Shown here in pieces: positions 1-8,305 of a stretch of DNA of 64,000 nucleotides (within the stretch, counting starts at the first letter, position 1; the number at the start of each line of letters is the position of its first letter). Location: assembly GCA_963779645.1 (NCBI GenBank), contig CAVZYX010000005.1, forward strand, positions 124,001 to 188,000, written 5' to 3'. The stretch is from CALMBW01 sp963779645. Its GTDB lineage: Bacteria; Actinomycetota; CADDZG01; WHSQ01. A program made the translations under genes and the position numbers. The notes beneath the pieces were generated by a model, which was not told the origin of the DNA, ran no database searches, and saw only the letters and a program-made list of their open reading frames with translations.

Positions 1-1
1 C

Positions 2-262
2 ATCGGTTCACACTTCGCCAACTACAAAGAGGCATGGGAAGCCAATCGCCTGGCGTACCTCGGCAAGATCCACCCGATCCTGTCCAAGACCTATCCGTTA
101 GCGGATGCAGGCGAAGCCGCATACCAGGTGCACAAGAACCTCCACAAAGGCAAGCTCGGCATCCTCGTGATGGCGCCGGAAGAGGGCCTCGGCGTGACAG
201 ATCAAGAACTACGCGACAAGCACCGGCACGAGATGGAGGTCTACCGCCGCTTCAGCGACTAG
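2..262 (+). CDS. ccr: crotonyl-CoA carboxylase/reductase, C-terminal fragment
   Basis: Only the last 86 codons are present; the gene begins before the window, and base 2 is the first full codon. The protein ends in a stretch (IGSHFANYKEAWEANR, then LSKTYPLADAGEAAYQVH, then LGILVMAPEEGLGV) that I recognise as the C-terminus of the zinc-type MDR family member Ccr. Ccr reductively carboxylates crotonyl-CoA to ethylmalonyl-CoA with NADPH and CO2 in the cytoplasm. The epimerase, ethylmalonyl-CoA mutase, thiolase and hydroxybutyryl-CoA dehydrogenase in the same window support Ccr over a generic quinone reductase. It converges on the thiolase gene, with a hairpin repeat between them. Confidence 0.85.
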   Translation: MGSHFANYKEAWEANRLAYLGKIHPILSKTYPLADAGEAAYQVHKNLHKGKLGILVMAPEEGLGVTDQELRDKHRHEMEVYRRFSD

Positions 263-263
263 C

Positions 264-332
264 CCATCGCCTCTGACCTCAGAAATGGTTGCCCAAGCCC
301 CATTTTCCAGAGCAGACGTGATGTTTGGGTTA
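264..332. repeat. intergenic inverted repeat, copy 1 (terminator-like)
   Basis: This lies between the convergent ccr and thiolase genes. Outer arms at 266-275 and 313-322 pair at 8 of 10 positions. An inner stem AAATGG/CCATTT sits at 283-288 and 300-305. Nearly the whole stretch is homologous to a second copy at 15411-15479, including the stop codon of the minus-strand gene. The likely role is a bidirectional terminator or a conserved RNA element. Confidence 0.6.
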
Positions 333-1535
333 GGCAGGGACGCGGAAGATCACGGCGTCGCCCTGGCCACCACCGCCGCAGAGGGCCGCGGCCCCCACGC
401 CGCCACCACGTCTCTTCAGCTCATGGATGAGGCTGACCGAGATGCGAGCGCCGGTGCAACCGATCGGATGTCCGAGGGCGACAGCTCCGCCGTTCACGTT
501 CACCTTCTCCTGCGCGGAATCGTCACCGTTGAACAGCATCCGGGTCGCGTGGAGCGCGACGGCTGCGAAAGCTTCGTTGATCTCGAGAAGATCGAGGTCG
601 CCGGCAGACATCCCCGCCTTCTTCAGGGCAGCCTGAACCGCAAGTGCCGGAACGGTGTGTAGGTAAGGAGGAGCATCAGCACTCATGCCGTGCGCGACGA
701 TCTCGGCCAGAGGCGTCAGTCCGAGTTCCTCTGCGCGCTGAGCGCTCATGACGACAACTGCGGCTCCCCCGTTACTGATCTGAGATGCGTTCCCTGCCGT
801 GATCGTGCCGTCCGACTGGAACACTGGCTTGAGCTTCGCCAACGACTCGATCGTGGTTCCCGGTCGAACACCTTCATCGACCTTGAACTCGATCGGGTCG
901 CCCTTACGTTGGGGGATCTCGAATCCAACGATCTCTTCTTCGAAACGACCCGACTCGATCGCGTCCTGCGCACGCTCGTGGCTCCGCGCCGACCACGCAT
1001 CTTGGTCTTCACGCGAGATCTTGAATTCTTTATTCACGGTGTCCGACTGATCCCCCATGTGGACGTGGTTGAACGCGTCCCACAGGCCGTCATAGACCAT
1101 GGAATCGACGATCTTTCCGTCGCCCATGCGGTAACCCGTGCGAGCCTTCGGAAGCAGGTAAGGAGCCTGATCCATCGACTCCATCCCACCAGCGACGACC
1201 GTGGATAGCTCGCCGGCTCGGATCAGTTGATCGGCAAGAGCGATCGCATTGAGCCCCGACAAGCAGACCTTGTTGATCGTGATCGCTGGAGTTCCCTTCG
1301 AGATGCCGCCTTTCATCGCCGCCTGGCGGGCGGTTATCTGCCCCGCTCCTGCTTGGAGGACCTGGCCCATGATCACGTAATCGATCTGGTCACCGTTCAA
1401 ACCGGCTCTCTGCAGGGCTGCTTCGATCGCCTTGCCGCCTAGATCGACGGCAGGAGTACCGGCGATCGCTCCACCGAACTTGCCGATCGCGGTTCGTGCT
1501 GCAGAAACGATGACCGTGGGAGAGTCGGGAGCCAT
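330..1535 (-). CDS. acetyl-CoA acetyltransferase (thiolase)
   Basis: A 401-residue thiolase that condenses two acetyl-CoA to acetoacetyl-CoA or cleaves 3-ketoacyl-CoA. The N-terminus MAPDSPTVIVSAARTAIGKF is typical of the family. The acylated Cys is in NKVCLSGLNAI, the catalytic His in NEAFA followed by GHPIGCTGAR, and the second Cys in the CGGGGQGDAV tail. The reading frame is open to 1616, but I chose the ATG at 1533-1535 because an AAAGGAG ribosome site lies just upstream and the family normally starts there. With the double hydroxybutyryl-CoA dehydrogenase at 15.5 kb it would feed Ccr. It is divergent from the DUF1028 gene. Confidence 0.9.
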   Translation of the reverse strand: MAPDSPTVIVSAARTAIGKFGGAIAGTPAVDLGGKAIEAALQRAGLNGDQIDYVIMGQVLQAGAGQITARQAAMKGGISKGTPAITINKVCLSGLNAIALADQLIRAGELSTVVAGGMESMDQAPYLLPKARTGYRMGDGKIVDSMVYDGLWDAFNHVHMGDQSDTVNKEFKISREDQDAWSARSHERAQDAIESGRFEEEIVGFEIPQRKGDPIEFKVDEGVRPGTTIESLAKLKPVFQSDGTITAGNASQISNGGAAVVVMSAQRAEELGLTPLAEIVAHGMSADAPPYLHTVPALAVQAALKKAGMSAGDLDLLEINEAFAAVALHATRMLFNGDDSAQEKVNVNGGAVALGHPIGCTGARISVSLIHELKRRGGGVGAAALCGGGGQGDAVIFRVPA

Positions 1536-1614
1536 CTGGACCCACTCCTTTCGCTTAGCTTTGGATACAACGTTACCTCGCAGCGACACCACCATCTGAA
1601 AACGGGAGGGCCGC

Positions 1615-2490
1615 ATGACCTATTCCATCGTGGCGCGAGACCCAGCGACGGGAGAGCTCGGAGTCGCGGTCCAGACCTACTGGTTCGGTGTGGGAAGCAT
1701 GGTCCCGTGGCTGGAACCAGGCGTCGGAGCGGTCGCCACACAGAGTTTCGTCGAACCCAGCTACGGGCCGAAAGGCTTGGATCTGATGCGGTCCGGCGCG
1801 GGTGCCCCCAACGCATTGGCGACGCTTCTCGCTGCCGACGAGGGGCGAGAGCTCCGGCAGGTGGCGATGGTTGACGCGAACGGAGTTGTCTCCGCCCATA
1901 CCGGCGATCTGTGCTGCGAGGCGGCCGGGAACGTAGCCGGGGACAACGTCTCCTGTCAGGCGAACATGATGGAGAAGGACACCGTGTGGGCCGCGATGCT
2001 TGCGGCATACACGAAGGCCTCGGGCGATCTGGCCGACAGGATGATGGCCGCGCTGCTCGCGGCCGAGGCTGAAGGAGGCGACATCAGGGGACGTCAGTCT
2101 GCAGCACTCCGCGTCGTTCCCGGCCCGGGCGCACAACCTTGGGAACGCTCCGTCGATCTGAACGTCGACGATCACGAGCGACCACTTGATGAGCTGGCGA
2201 GGCTGTTACACGTACATCGTGCGTGGGCCGCATTGTCGGACGCGAGTGACGCTGCGGACAAGGGCGATGATGATTCCGCTAAGTCGCTCTACGAACACGC
2301 GATGGAACTGCAACCTGATGACCCCCAGATCGCTTTCTGGGCCGCTACCTTCTTCGCCGAGAGCGGGGATGAAGTACGCGCGAAGGAACTGTTCGAAATG
2401 GCTCGCTCGCGCGAACCTCGCTACGGCGATTTCCTGAGTCGCCTGAGCATCCACCACCCGCGTGCCCATGAGGTTCTCGGTGCGCGTTAG
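1615..2490 (+). CDS. DUF1028 family protein with TPR-like C-terminus
   Basis: This 291-residue protein begins MTYSIVARDPATGELGVAVQ, the signature opening of the DUF1028 family, which is thought to have an Ntn-hydrolase fold; no reaction is established as far as I know. Residues 1 to about 190 carry the DUF1028 core. Residues about 200-275 form helical TPR-like repeats (AKSLYEHAMELQPDDPQIAF, then AKELFEMARSREP), an extension not all members have. No signal peptide is seen, so it is probably cytoplasmic. A GGAGGG ribosome site precedes the ATG. The methylmalonyl-CoA epimerase gene follows 9 bases after the stop, so the two may share a transcript. Confidence 0.8.
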   Translation: MTYSIVARDPATGELGVAVQTYWFGVGSMVPWLEPGVGAVATQSFVEPSYGPKGLDLMRSGAGAPNALATLLAADEGRELRQVAMVDANGVVSAHTGDLCCEAAGNVAGDNVSCQANMMEKDTVWAAMLAAYTKASGDLADRMMAALLAAEAEGGDIRGRQSAALRVVPGPGAQPWERSVDLNVDDHERPLDELARLLHVHRAWAALSDASDAADKGDDDSAKSLYEHAMELQPDDPQIAFWAATFFAESGDEVRAKELFEMARSREPRYGDFLSRLSIHHPRAHEVLGAR

Positions 2491-2499
2491 GTTGAGCAG

Positions 2500-2907
2500 A
2501 TGCTGAGAAAGGTCGAGCACATCGCTCTCGCCGTTTCGAACCTCGAAGAGGCCATCGCTCACTATGGAGAGGTTTGGGGAGCCGAGGTCGAGCATCGTGA
2601 ACGCGTCGAGGACCAGGGCGTTGAAGAAGCCATGCTCCCGATCGGTGACACCTATCTCCAATTGCTCGGTCCGACCGGTCCCGATACAACTGTTGCAAAG
2701 TTCATCGAGAAACGGGGCGAAGGACTCCACCACATCGCCTTCGAGGTGGACGACCTCGAAGGCGCTCTCGCGGACCTCAAGGCCAAAGGCGTGCCGCTCA
2801 TCGATGAAGCGCCGCGCCTCGGGGGCCGCGGCCACATGGTGGCGTTCGTTCACCCGAAGGGCAACCACGGCCTGCTGGTGGAACTGATCCAAGCTTCTAA
2901 GCACTGA
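2500..2907 (+). CDS. mce: methylmalonyl-CoA/ethylmalonyl-CoA epimerase
   Basis: A 135-residue protein of the vicinal-oxygen-chelate fold, the usual length for this epimerase. Metal-site motifs are visible: KVEHIALAV near the start, LHHIAFEVDD in the middle, and a C-terminal GNHGLLVELIQ. It interconverts the R and S forms of methylmalonyl-CoA, and in ethylmalonyl-pathway organisms also those of ethylmalonyl-CoA. Context supports this, since ccr, ecm and the acyl-CoA carboxylase are all within 20 kb. An MFS gene starts two bases after its stop. Confidence 0.9.
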   Translation: MLRKVEHIALAVSNLEEAIAHYGEVWGAEVEHRERVEDQGVEEAMLPIGDTYLQLLGPTGPDTTVAKFIEKRGEGLHHIAFEVDDLEGALADLKAKGVPLIDEAPRLGGRGHMVAFVHPKGNHGLLVELIQASKH

Positions 2908-2909
2908 CC

Positions 2910-4178
2910 TTGGAAGCAGCAGAGGTCGTACCTCCACTCAAACGGCCGGAATTCCGCCGGTTGCTTGCGATCTCGATCACGGTCGCACTCGGGTTCGGGA
3001 TGGTGATCCCCGTCTTTCCGCTGTACGCCGAGAGCTTTGGAGTGAGCCTCGCTGCGATCGGGCTTGTCCAACTCGTCTTCGGGCTGACTCGATTCTCGTT
3101 CGGCCTGGTCGGAGGGTTGGTCGTCGATCGATTCGGCGAAAGAGCTTGCACGATGGCGGGACTGCTGATCGTCTCTCTTAGTTCCTATGGGGCGGGTTTC
3201 GCGCAGGATTTCCTTCAGTTCGTCCTAGCGCGCGGTTTCGGGGGGGCGGGGTCTGCGTTGTTCATCGCAGGTCTCCAGAACCGGATCCTGCGGATCATCG
3301 AACCTGAAGCGATGGGTCGTGCTACAGGCGCCTTCCGCTCGAGCTTCCTTGTCGGCATCGCAGTCGGTCCTCTGCTCGGTGGTTTCGTAGCAGCGCAGTT
3401 CGGCTTAGCTGCCCCCTTCCACTTCTATGCGTCGGGATTACTGGTAGCCACCGTCATCGCTTACATCGTCATGGGGACCAAGGTGAAGATCCCTGTCGCC
3501 GAAGGTGTCGTAGAGGTAGCGGCACCGCGTCGCTCCCCTATCGAGGCGTTACGTACCGCGCGACCGTTGTTCAACGATTTCCGATTCGTTGTTGCCCTAC
3601 TCGCGACCTTCGTGAGTTGGTGGACGATCTCGGGACCGGCGCAGGTGGTTGCCGCGTTGTTCGCAAAGAACGAACTGAAGTTCTCGCCGGACCAGATCGG
3701 TCTTGCGATCACGCTGCTCGCTATCGGTGAGGTCATCGTGCTGTATTTCGCCGGGCGAGCCTCCGATCTCTACGGGCGTCGCTTCGTGCTGGTGCCTTCG
3801 CTGCTGGTCGGAGCGCTCGCAACCGTCGCTCTCGGACAGATCGCCCCGTGGCCTCTCCTGTACTTCCCATTGTCGATCGTCATCGGCGCATCCATCGCCG
3901 CCGGGAGCACCGCAGCCGGGGCTCTGATGGCCGACGCGCTACCCCCCGGCGGGTCCGGAGCGGCAGTAGGCGTGAACCAGATGGCGGGTGACCTCGGCTA
4001 CCTGCTTGCTCCCGTGGCGACCCTGTGGCTCGCCGAGACCTCCGGGTTCGAGGTTGCCTACGTCTTCGGTGCGATCCCCGCAGCCGTGGTGTTCTTCGTC
4101 GCGATGCGACTGCCCCGCGATACGCGAGGACCATCGGGCGAAGTCCCCACGGTCGAGCCTGAAACCCATGTCGGATGA
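2910..4178 (+). CDS. MFS transporter
   Basis: A 422-residue major facilitator superfamily protein with about twelve hydrophobic helices. The helix 2-3 loop carries the family motif (GGLVVDRFGER, residues about 67-77), and a weaker counterpart (AGRASDLYGRR) lies in the second half. The TTG at 2910 follows the mce stop by two bases and gives a sensible short cytoplasmic N-terminus, so I accept it. The substrate cannot be read from the sequence. Its 3' end overlaps the purM start by 11 bases, suggesting a mce-MFS-purM transcript. Confidence 0.85.
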   Translation: MEAAEVVPPLKRPEFRRLLAISITVALGFGMVIPVFPLYAESFGVSLAAIGLVQLVFGLTRFSFGLVGGLVVDRFGERACTMAGLLIVSLSSYGAGFAQDFLQFVLARGFGGAGSALFIAGLQNRILRIIEPEAMGRATGAFRSSFLVGIAVGPLLGGFVAAQFGLAAPFHFYASGLLVATVIAYIVMGTKVKIPVAEGVVEVAAPRRSPIEALRTARPLFNDFRFVVALLATFVSWWTISGPAQVVAALFAKNELKFSPDQIGLAITLLAIGEVIVLYFAGRASDLYGRRFVLVPSLLVGALATVALGQIAPWPLLYFPLSIVIGASIAAGSTAAGALMADALPPGGSGAAVGVNQMAGDLGYLLAPVATLWLAETSGFEVAYVFGAIPAAVVFFVAMRLPRDTRGPSGEVPTVEPETHVG

Positions 4179-5295
4179 CGCTCGTATAGCGTTGGGTGAC
4201 ATGGCCGGCAATTACGAGAGCGCAGGAGTTAGGGGGCAGGGCGACGCGCTCTCCTCGGTCGTCCGGCACCTCGGGCCGACGATAAATCTCCCTCAGGGGA
4301 TCGAGTCGTTGACGACTTTCGGTCACTACGCAAGCGTCATGCAACTGACAGGTGACCTTGCCATCGCGTTCTCGACGGACGGTGTCGGGTCCAAGACGAT
4401 CATCGCTTCGAAGCTCGACCGCTACGACACGATCGGTTTCGACTGCGTTGCGATGAACGTTAACGACGTCATCTGTGTTGGGGCACGGCCGATCGCGATG
4501 GTCGACTATCTCGGCGTTCACACCTTGGATGGTCGCCGAGCCGACGAGATCCTCCGCGGGCTAGGAGCCGCCGCGAAAGAGGCTTCGATCGCTATCCCAG
4601 GCGGCGAGCTCGCGCAGCTGCCTGAAGTGATCGGATCGGATGGCAAGGGACATGAGGACCCCACCGCCTTCGACCTCGTGGGCACGTGTATCGGCACCCT
4701 GCACCCGGAGCAGATCGTGCTCGGCCGTTCGATCGAACAGGGGGACGTGATCCTGGGGATCGCTTCGTCGGGCATCCACAGCAACGGGCTGACCCTTGCC
4801 CGGAAGGTGCTTCTCGATGGAGCGGGACTATCGCTGATGGATCATGTCGAGGAATTGGGCCGCACCGTCGGCGAAGAACTGCTCGAGCCGACCGAGATCT
4901 ATGTTCGAGCGATCACGACACTGTGGGATGAGGGATTGCGACCGCGCGGCTTGGCCCACATCACCAGTGATGGGTTCGCCAACCTCTGCAGGCTCGAGGC
5001 GCCCGTCGGTTATCGCATCGATGACTTGCCCGAGCCGCCAGCGATCTTCCGACTGATCCAGGAACGCGGGCAGATCCAAGCAGAGGAGATGTACCGGGTG
5101 TTCAACATGGGAGTTGGGTTCGTTGCGATCGTCGAAGCTTCGGAAGCCGAACGTGCCGTCGAGTTGATCAGAGGAGTGGGCTACACGGCGATGCGAGTTG
5201 GAGTCGTGACGGATCAGGCAGGTGAAGTGAACCTCGAGCCCGTCGGCCTTGTGGGAACTCTCTCAGAGGGAGAGAGTCGCTTCACGTCTGTCTGA
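4168..5295 (+). CDS. purM: phosphoribosylformylglycinamidine cyclo-ligase
   Basis: PurM (AIR synthetase) closes the imidazole ring in purine synthesis, converting FGAM and ATP to AIR. The 375-residue protein carries the characteristic NYESAGV start, the FSTDGVGSK ATP-site loop, NDVICVGARPIAMVDY, and SSGIHSNGLTLAR. I chose the ATG at 4168, inside the end of the MFS gene; a second in-frame ATG at 4201 (MAGNYESAG) is possible. No other purine gene is nearby, so it appears detached from a pur operon. It converges on the next gene with a 9-base gap. Confidence 0.92.
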   Translation: MSDDARIALGDMAGNYESAGVRGQGDALSSVVRHLGPTINLPQGIESLTTFGHYASVMQLTGDLAIAFSTDGVGSKTIIASKLDRYDTIGFDCVAMNVNDVICVGARPIAMVDYLGVHTLDGRRADEILRGLGAAAKEASIAIPGGELAQLPEVIGSDGKGHEDPTAFDLVGTCIGTLHPEQIVLGRSIEQGDVILGIASSGIHSNGLTLARKVLLDGAGLSLMDHVEELGRTVGEELLEPTEIYVRAITTLWDEGLRPRGLAHITSDGFANLCRLEAPVGYRIDDLPEPPAIFRLIQERGQIQAEEMYRVFNMGVGFVAIVEASEAERAVELIRGVGYTAMRVGVVTDQAGEVNLEPVGLVGTLSEGESRFTSV

Positions 5296-5304
5296 CGACC
5301 GCGG

Positions 5305-6249
5305 CTAGCCCTCACCGTTGTCGTCCTCGTCGTCCAGCGGCCACCCAAGCGGAACGCTCGAATCCTCTTCTTCTCCCTTGTCGTCGCTCGGGGAAGGCTC
5401 AGGCTCTGGCGAGGGTGAGGTCTGTTCTGGCTCGGCGCTCGACTCATCTGAAGGATTCTCCGAGGGGCTCGGTCGATCTGCGGGCTCTTCAGCCACCTCT
5501 TCGCTCGTCTCGGAAGCTTGCTGGCGCACGGCGGCGATGATGAACTGCATCGGCTCTTCGAGCTTTTCATCGAACGCTTCGGTGGCGGCGGTGAGTAGGA
5601 CCGACTGGACCTCGGCGACCATGCTGAGCGGAAGGCGATCTTCGAGGAACTTGCGAAGCCCTTGTTCGTCCATCTCCTTGGTGAGCCTGGTGAACGTTTT
5701 CAGCTCGAACGGTGTGAGGGTGAGCTTGACTCCCGGCGCAACCCGGATCGCTTTGAGACTCGATGTCCGAGTCTCGGTGGTCCCAGCTTCGACCTGAACG
5801 CCGGCAACGTCGGGAGGTTGAACGGTCGGATCATCAGACGTCAGATGACGTGCCGCCACCATGCCGAATGCGGAGATGGCGAACATGCCTCCGGAAAGGA
5901 ACGCGGTCGCCAGGCCCCTCAGGAAACGCAGTTTCGTTAGGTGGCGGTGGCGGACGGCCTCGGCGGCCTTGACCTCGTTGACGCTCTCGATGAGTGCGGC
6001 CTCTTCGGTGCGAACTTCCCGCTCGACCTCTTGCATCAAGCGTTCGGCTTCCTTGACCTCGCCGGCGCGCATCATCGTCGCCGAGAGACTCATCGTCTCG
6101 TCTACGACCTTCTGAGTACGGCGCGTGTAGCGGCTGGCCGAACGGGCCAGCTCGAAACGGGCGAGTTCTTCCGCGGCGCGATCCTCGGCGTCGAGTTTGT
6201 CGAGCCGCTTATCCAACTCTTTCAAGGCGCGCAATGGACGCAGGTTCAT
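5305..6249 (-). CDS. hypothetical single-pass membrane protein with coiled coil
   Basis: I do not recognise this 314-residue protein. Residues 1 to about 105 are charged and heptad-rich, likely a cytoplasmic coiled coil. One hydrophobic segment (FLRGLATAFLSGGMFAISAF, about 108-127) would span the membrane. A compact domain of about 90 residues follows (VKLTLTPFELKTFTRLTKEM onward). The last 70 or so residues are a Glu/Ser/Pro-rich acidic tail, probably disordered. It is transcribed away from pccB from a shared upstream region, which could be coincidental. Confidence 0.7.
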   Translation of the reverse strand: MNLRPLRALKELDKRLDKLDAEDRAAEELARFELARSASRYTRRTQKVVDETMSLSATMMRAGEVKEAERLMQEVEREVRTEEAALIESVNEVKAAEAVRHRHLTKLRFLRGLATAFLSGGMFAISAFGMVAARHLTSDDPTVQPPDVAGVQVEAGTTETRTSSLKAIRVAPGVKLTLTPFELKTFTRLTKEMDEQGLRKFLEDRLPLSMVAEVQSVLLTAATEAFDEKLEEPMQFIIAAVRQQASETSEEVAEEPADRPSPSENPSDESSAEPEQTSPSPEPEPSPSDDKGEEEDSSVPLGWPLDDEDDNGEG

Positions 6250-6380
6250 GCACCTGAGGTTCGCCTCCTAGAGGGGGTTCCCTTCACCCCTTTAGGGGCA
6301 GATTTGTCCTAATTTGGGGGTCAAACCGGGCCAGAATGGACAAGGCCCCCTGCCGCCTACCGGCGGCTACCATTCCCGGC
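6250..6380. promoter_or_regulatory. divergent intergenic region before pccB
   Basis: This 131-base region separates the membrane protein gene from pccB and must hold both promoters. It contains the imperfect palindrome CCCCTTTAGGGG at 6287-6298 and a hairpin (GCCGCC/GGCGGC, loop TACC) at 6352-6367, 13 bases before the pccB ATG. No clear ribosome-binding site precedes that ATG. No confident -10/-35 pair could be assigned. Confidence 0.35.
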
Positions 6381-7961
6381 ATGGCCACTCAGGAAGAACA
6401 ACCCGCCCCTCGCCGCATCGAAGCCGACCTAGAGACCCTCGCGGCCCTCAAGCAAGAGGCCCGCGAAGCCGGCGGTGAAGCAGCGATCACCAAGCAGCAC
6501 GACCGCGGCAAGCTGACCGCCCGGGAGAGGATCGACCGGCTCTTAGACAAAGACTCGTTCGTCGAAACCGACGCGCTCGTTCGGCACCGCAGCCACGGCT
6601 TCGGCATCGAGAACAAGCGTCCGCCGTCGGATGCCGTGGTGACCGGTTGGGGCACGATCGACGGTCGCAAGGTGTTCGTGTTCGCTCAAGACTTCACGGT
6701 GTTCGGAGGAAGCCTCGGTGAAGTTATGGGCGAGAAGATCTGCAAGATCATGGACCTCGCGCTCGAAACGGGTGCTCCAGTGATCGGTCTCAACGATTCG
6801 GGTGGCGCACGCATCCAAGAGGGGGCCGCGTCATTAGCGGGGTACGGCTACATATTCGATCGCAACGTTCGTTCATCGGGAGTGGTTCCACAGATCTCCG
6901 CGATCATGGGTCCCTGCGCCGGCGGGGCGGTGTACTCCCCTGCCATGACCGACTTCACGTTCATGGTCGACAAGACATCACACATGTTCATCACCGGCCC
7001 GGACGTGATCAAGACGGTCACCGGCGAAACGGTTTCGCAAGAGGAACTCGGTGGGGCCATGAGTCACGCGAGCAAGTCTGGGGTGGCTCACGTTGTGGCG
7101 GCCAACGACGAGGATTGCCTGGACCGGATCCGCTACTTGTTGAGTTTCCTTCCCTCCAACAACTTCGAGTCGCCCCCCTACTATCCGCCGACCGATGACC
7201 CGATGCGCTCCTGCGATGCGCTGCTCGACCTCATCCCAGATTCCCCGAACCTCCCCTACGACATGCATCAGGTGATCCGCGAGGTGTTCGACGACGGAGA
7301 GTTCTTCGAGGTCCACGAACACTGGGCGCAGAACATCATCGTGGGGTTCTCGCGACTCAACGGGCATCCGGTCGGGGTGGTCGCGAACCAACCACAGGTG
7401 CTCGCGGGGACGCTGGACATAACCTCTTCAACCAAGGCGGCTCGCTTCGTGCGCTTCTGCGATGCGTTCAACATCCCGTTGATCACCTTCGTGGACGTTC
7501 CCGGTTTCCTCCCAGGCACGGAACAGGAGTACGGGGGCATCATCCGGCACGGCTCGAAGCTGCTCTACGCCTTCTCCGAAGCAACCGTTCCGCGCCTCAC
7601 GGTGATCACTCGCAAGGCTTACGGCGGTGCCTACGTCGTTATGAACTCGAAGCACATCCGCGCTGACCTGTCGTTCGCGTGGCCATCCGCGGAGATCGCC
7701 GTCATGGGGGCCGAGGGTGCGGTCAGCATCATCCATCGCAAAGAGATCGCGTCTGCGTCCGACGGTGAAGCAACCCGGAAGGAGCTCATCGACGACTACA
7801 CGGAGAAGTTCTCCAACCCCTACGCGGCTGCCGAACGCGGCTACATAGACGACGTCATCGACCCGCGCTCGACGCGCAGCAAGCTGGTGCAAAGTCTCGA
7901 CATGCTCCGCTCCAAGCGAGAGTCGATCCCGCAGCGTAAGCATGGGAACATCCCGCTATGA
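6381..7961 (+). CDS. pccB: propionyl/acyl-CoA carboxylase beta (carboxyltransferase) subunit
   Basis: A 526-residue biotin-dependent carboxyltransferase with the N-terminal HDRGKLTARERIDRLLD signature, the oxyanion and acyl-CoA loops (GDS-type NDSGGARIQEG; GPCAGGAVYSPA) and the C-terminal half with VPGFLPGTEQE and RKAYGGAYVVM. It transfers CO2 from carboxybiotin to propionyl- or acetyl-CoA. The ATG at 6381 (MATQEE) fits the family better than the longer open frame from 6336. The stop overlaps the start of the epsilon subunit by four bases (ATGA). The biotin carboxylase alpha subunit is not in the window. Confidence 0.92.
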   Translation: MATQEEQPAPRRIEADLETLAALKQEAREAGGEAAITKQHDRGKLTARERIDRLLDKDSFVETDALVRHRSHGFGIENKRPPSDAVVTGWGTIDGRKVFVFAQDFTVFGGSLGEVMGEKICKIMDLALETGAPVIGLNDSGGARIQEGAASLAGYGYIFDRNVRSSGVVPQISAIMGPCAGGAVYSPAMTDFTFMVDKTSHMFITGPDVIKTVTGETVSQEELGGAMSHASKSGVAHVVAANDEDCLDRIRYLLSFLPSNNFESPPYYPPTDDPMRSCDALLDLIPDSPNLPYDMHQVIREVFDDGEFFEVHEHWAQNIIVGFSRLNGHPVGVVANQPQVLAGTLDITSSTKAARFVRFCDAFNIPLITFVDVPGFLPGTEQEYGGIIRHGSKLLYAFSEATVPRLTVITRKAYGGAYVVMNSKHIRADLSFAWPSAEIAVMGAEGAVSIIHRKEIASASDGEATRKELIDDYTEKFSNPYAAAERGYIDDVIDPRSTRSKLVQSLDMLRSKRESIPQRKHGNIPL

Positions 7962-8261
7962 GCCAGAGCGACTTCCACTCCAAACACACACCCAAGCTCG
8001 AACTCGTTTCCGTGTCTGGGGATCCGAGCGACGATGAGAGAGCGGCGATCGAAAGCGCTCTCGTTCGCCTCATCGAAGAAGAACGTCGGATCCGTGCGGC
8101 TTCTGTGTGGAGAAGGGCGTCTCGTGCCCAAGGCCGCCGTCTTGGGGATGTCCGACTACCGCGACCGCTTCACCTCGGCCGACGCATGGAGACTCTCGGC
8201 ACGCTTCCCGGCCGGGGGCCGGGAGTACCCAGGCCTGAACGGCCGCGGCGACGCCAAGTAG
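7958..8261 (+). CDS. accE: acyl-CoA carboxylase epsilon subunit, apparent frameshift
   Basis: The ATG overlaps the pccB stop (ATGA), the usual place for the small actinobacterial epsilon subunit that stabilises carboxylase complexes. The first frame reads MSQSDFHSKH to about IRAASVW. The typical C-terminal part (RLVPKAAVLGMSDYRDRF, then AWRLSARFPAGGREYPGLNG) is in the next frame and stops at 8261. The break is near 8111-8117, in AGAAGGG. Removing one base would give a protein of about 100 residues, normal for the family. Uncorrected, the first frame runs on into the following secreted-protein gene. Sequence error is the simplest explanation. Confidence 0.7.
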
Positions 8262-8305
8262 CCCGCCGGTTGGAACGCCCCATCCGGGGCATGCGTCTGT
8301 ACCGC

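Noticed and set aside
264..332. Integron attC-like recombination site
   Set aside because: No integrase or cassette array is present, and the two copies lie between convergent chromosomal genes, which suits terminators better.
1573..2175. Long minus-strand open frame over the DUF1028 gene
   Set aside because: It is antisense to a gene with clear family motifs and a ribosome site; its own translation is low-complexity and resembles nothing known.
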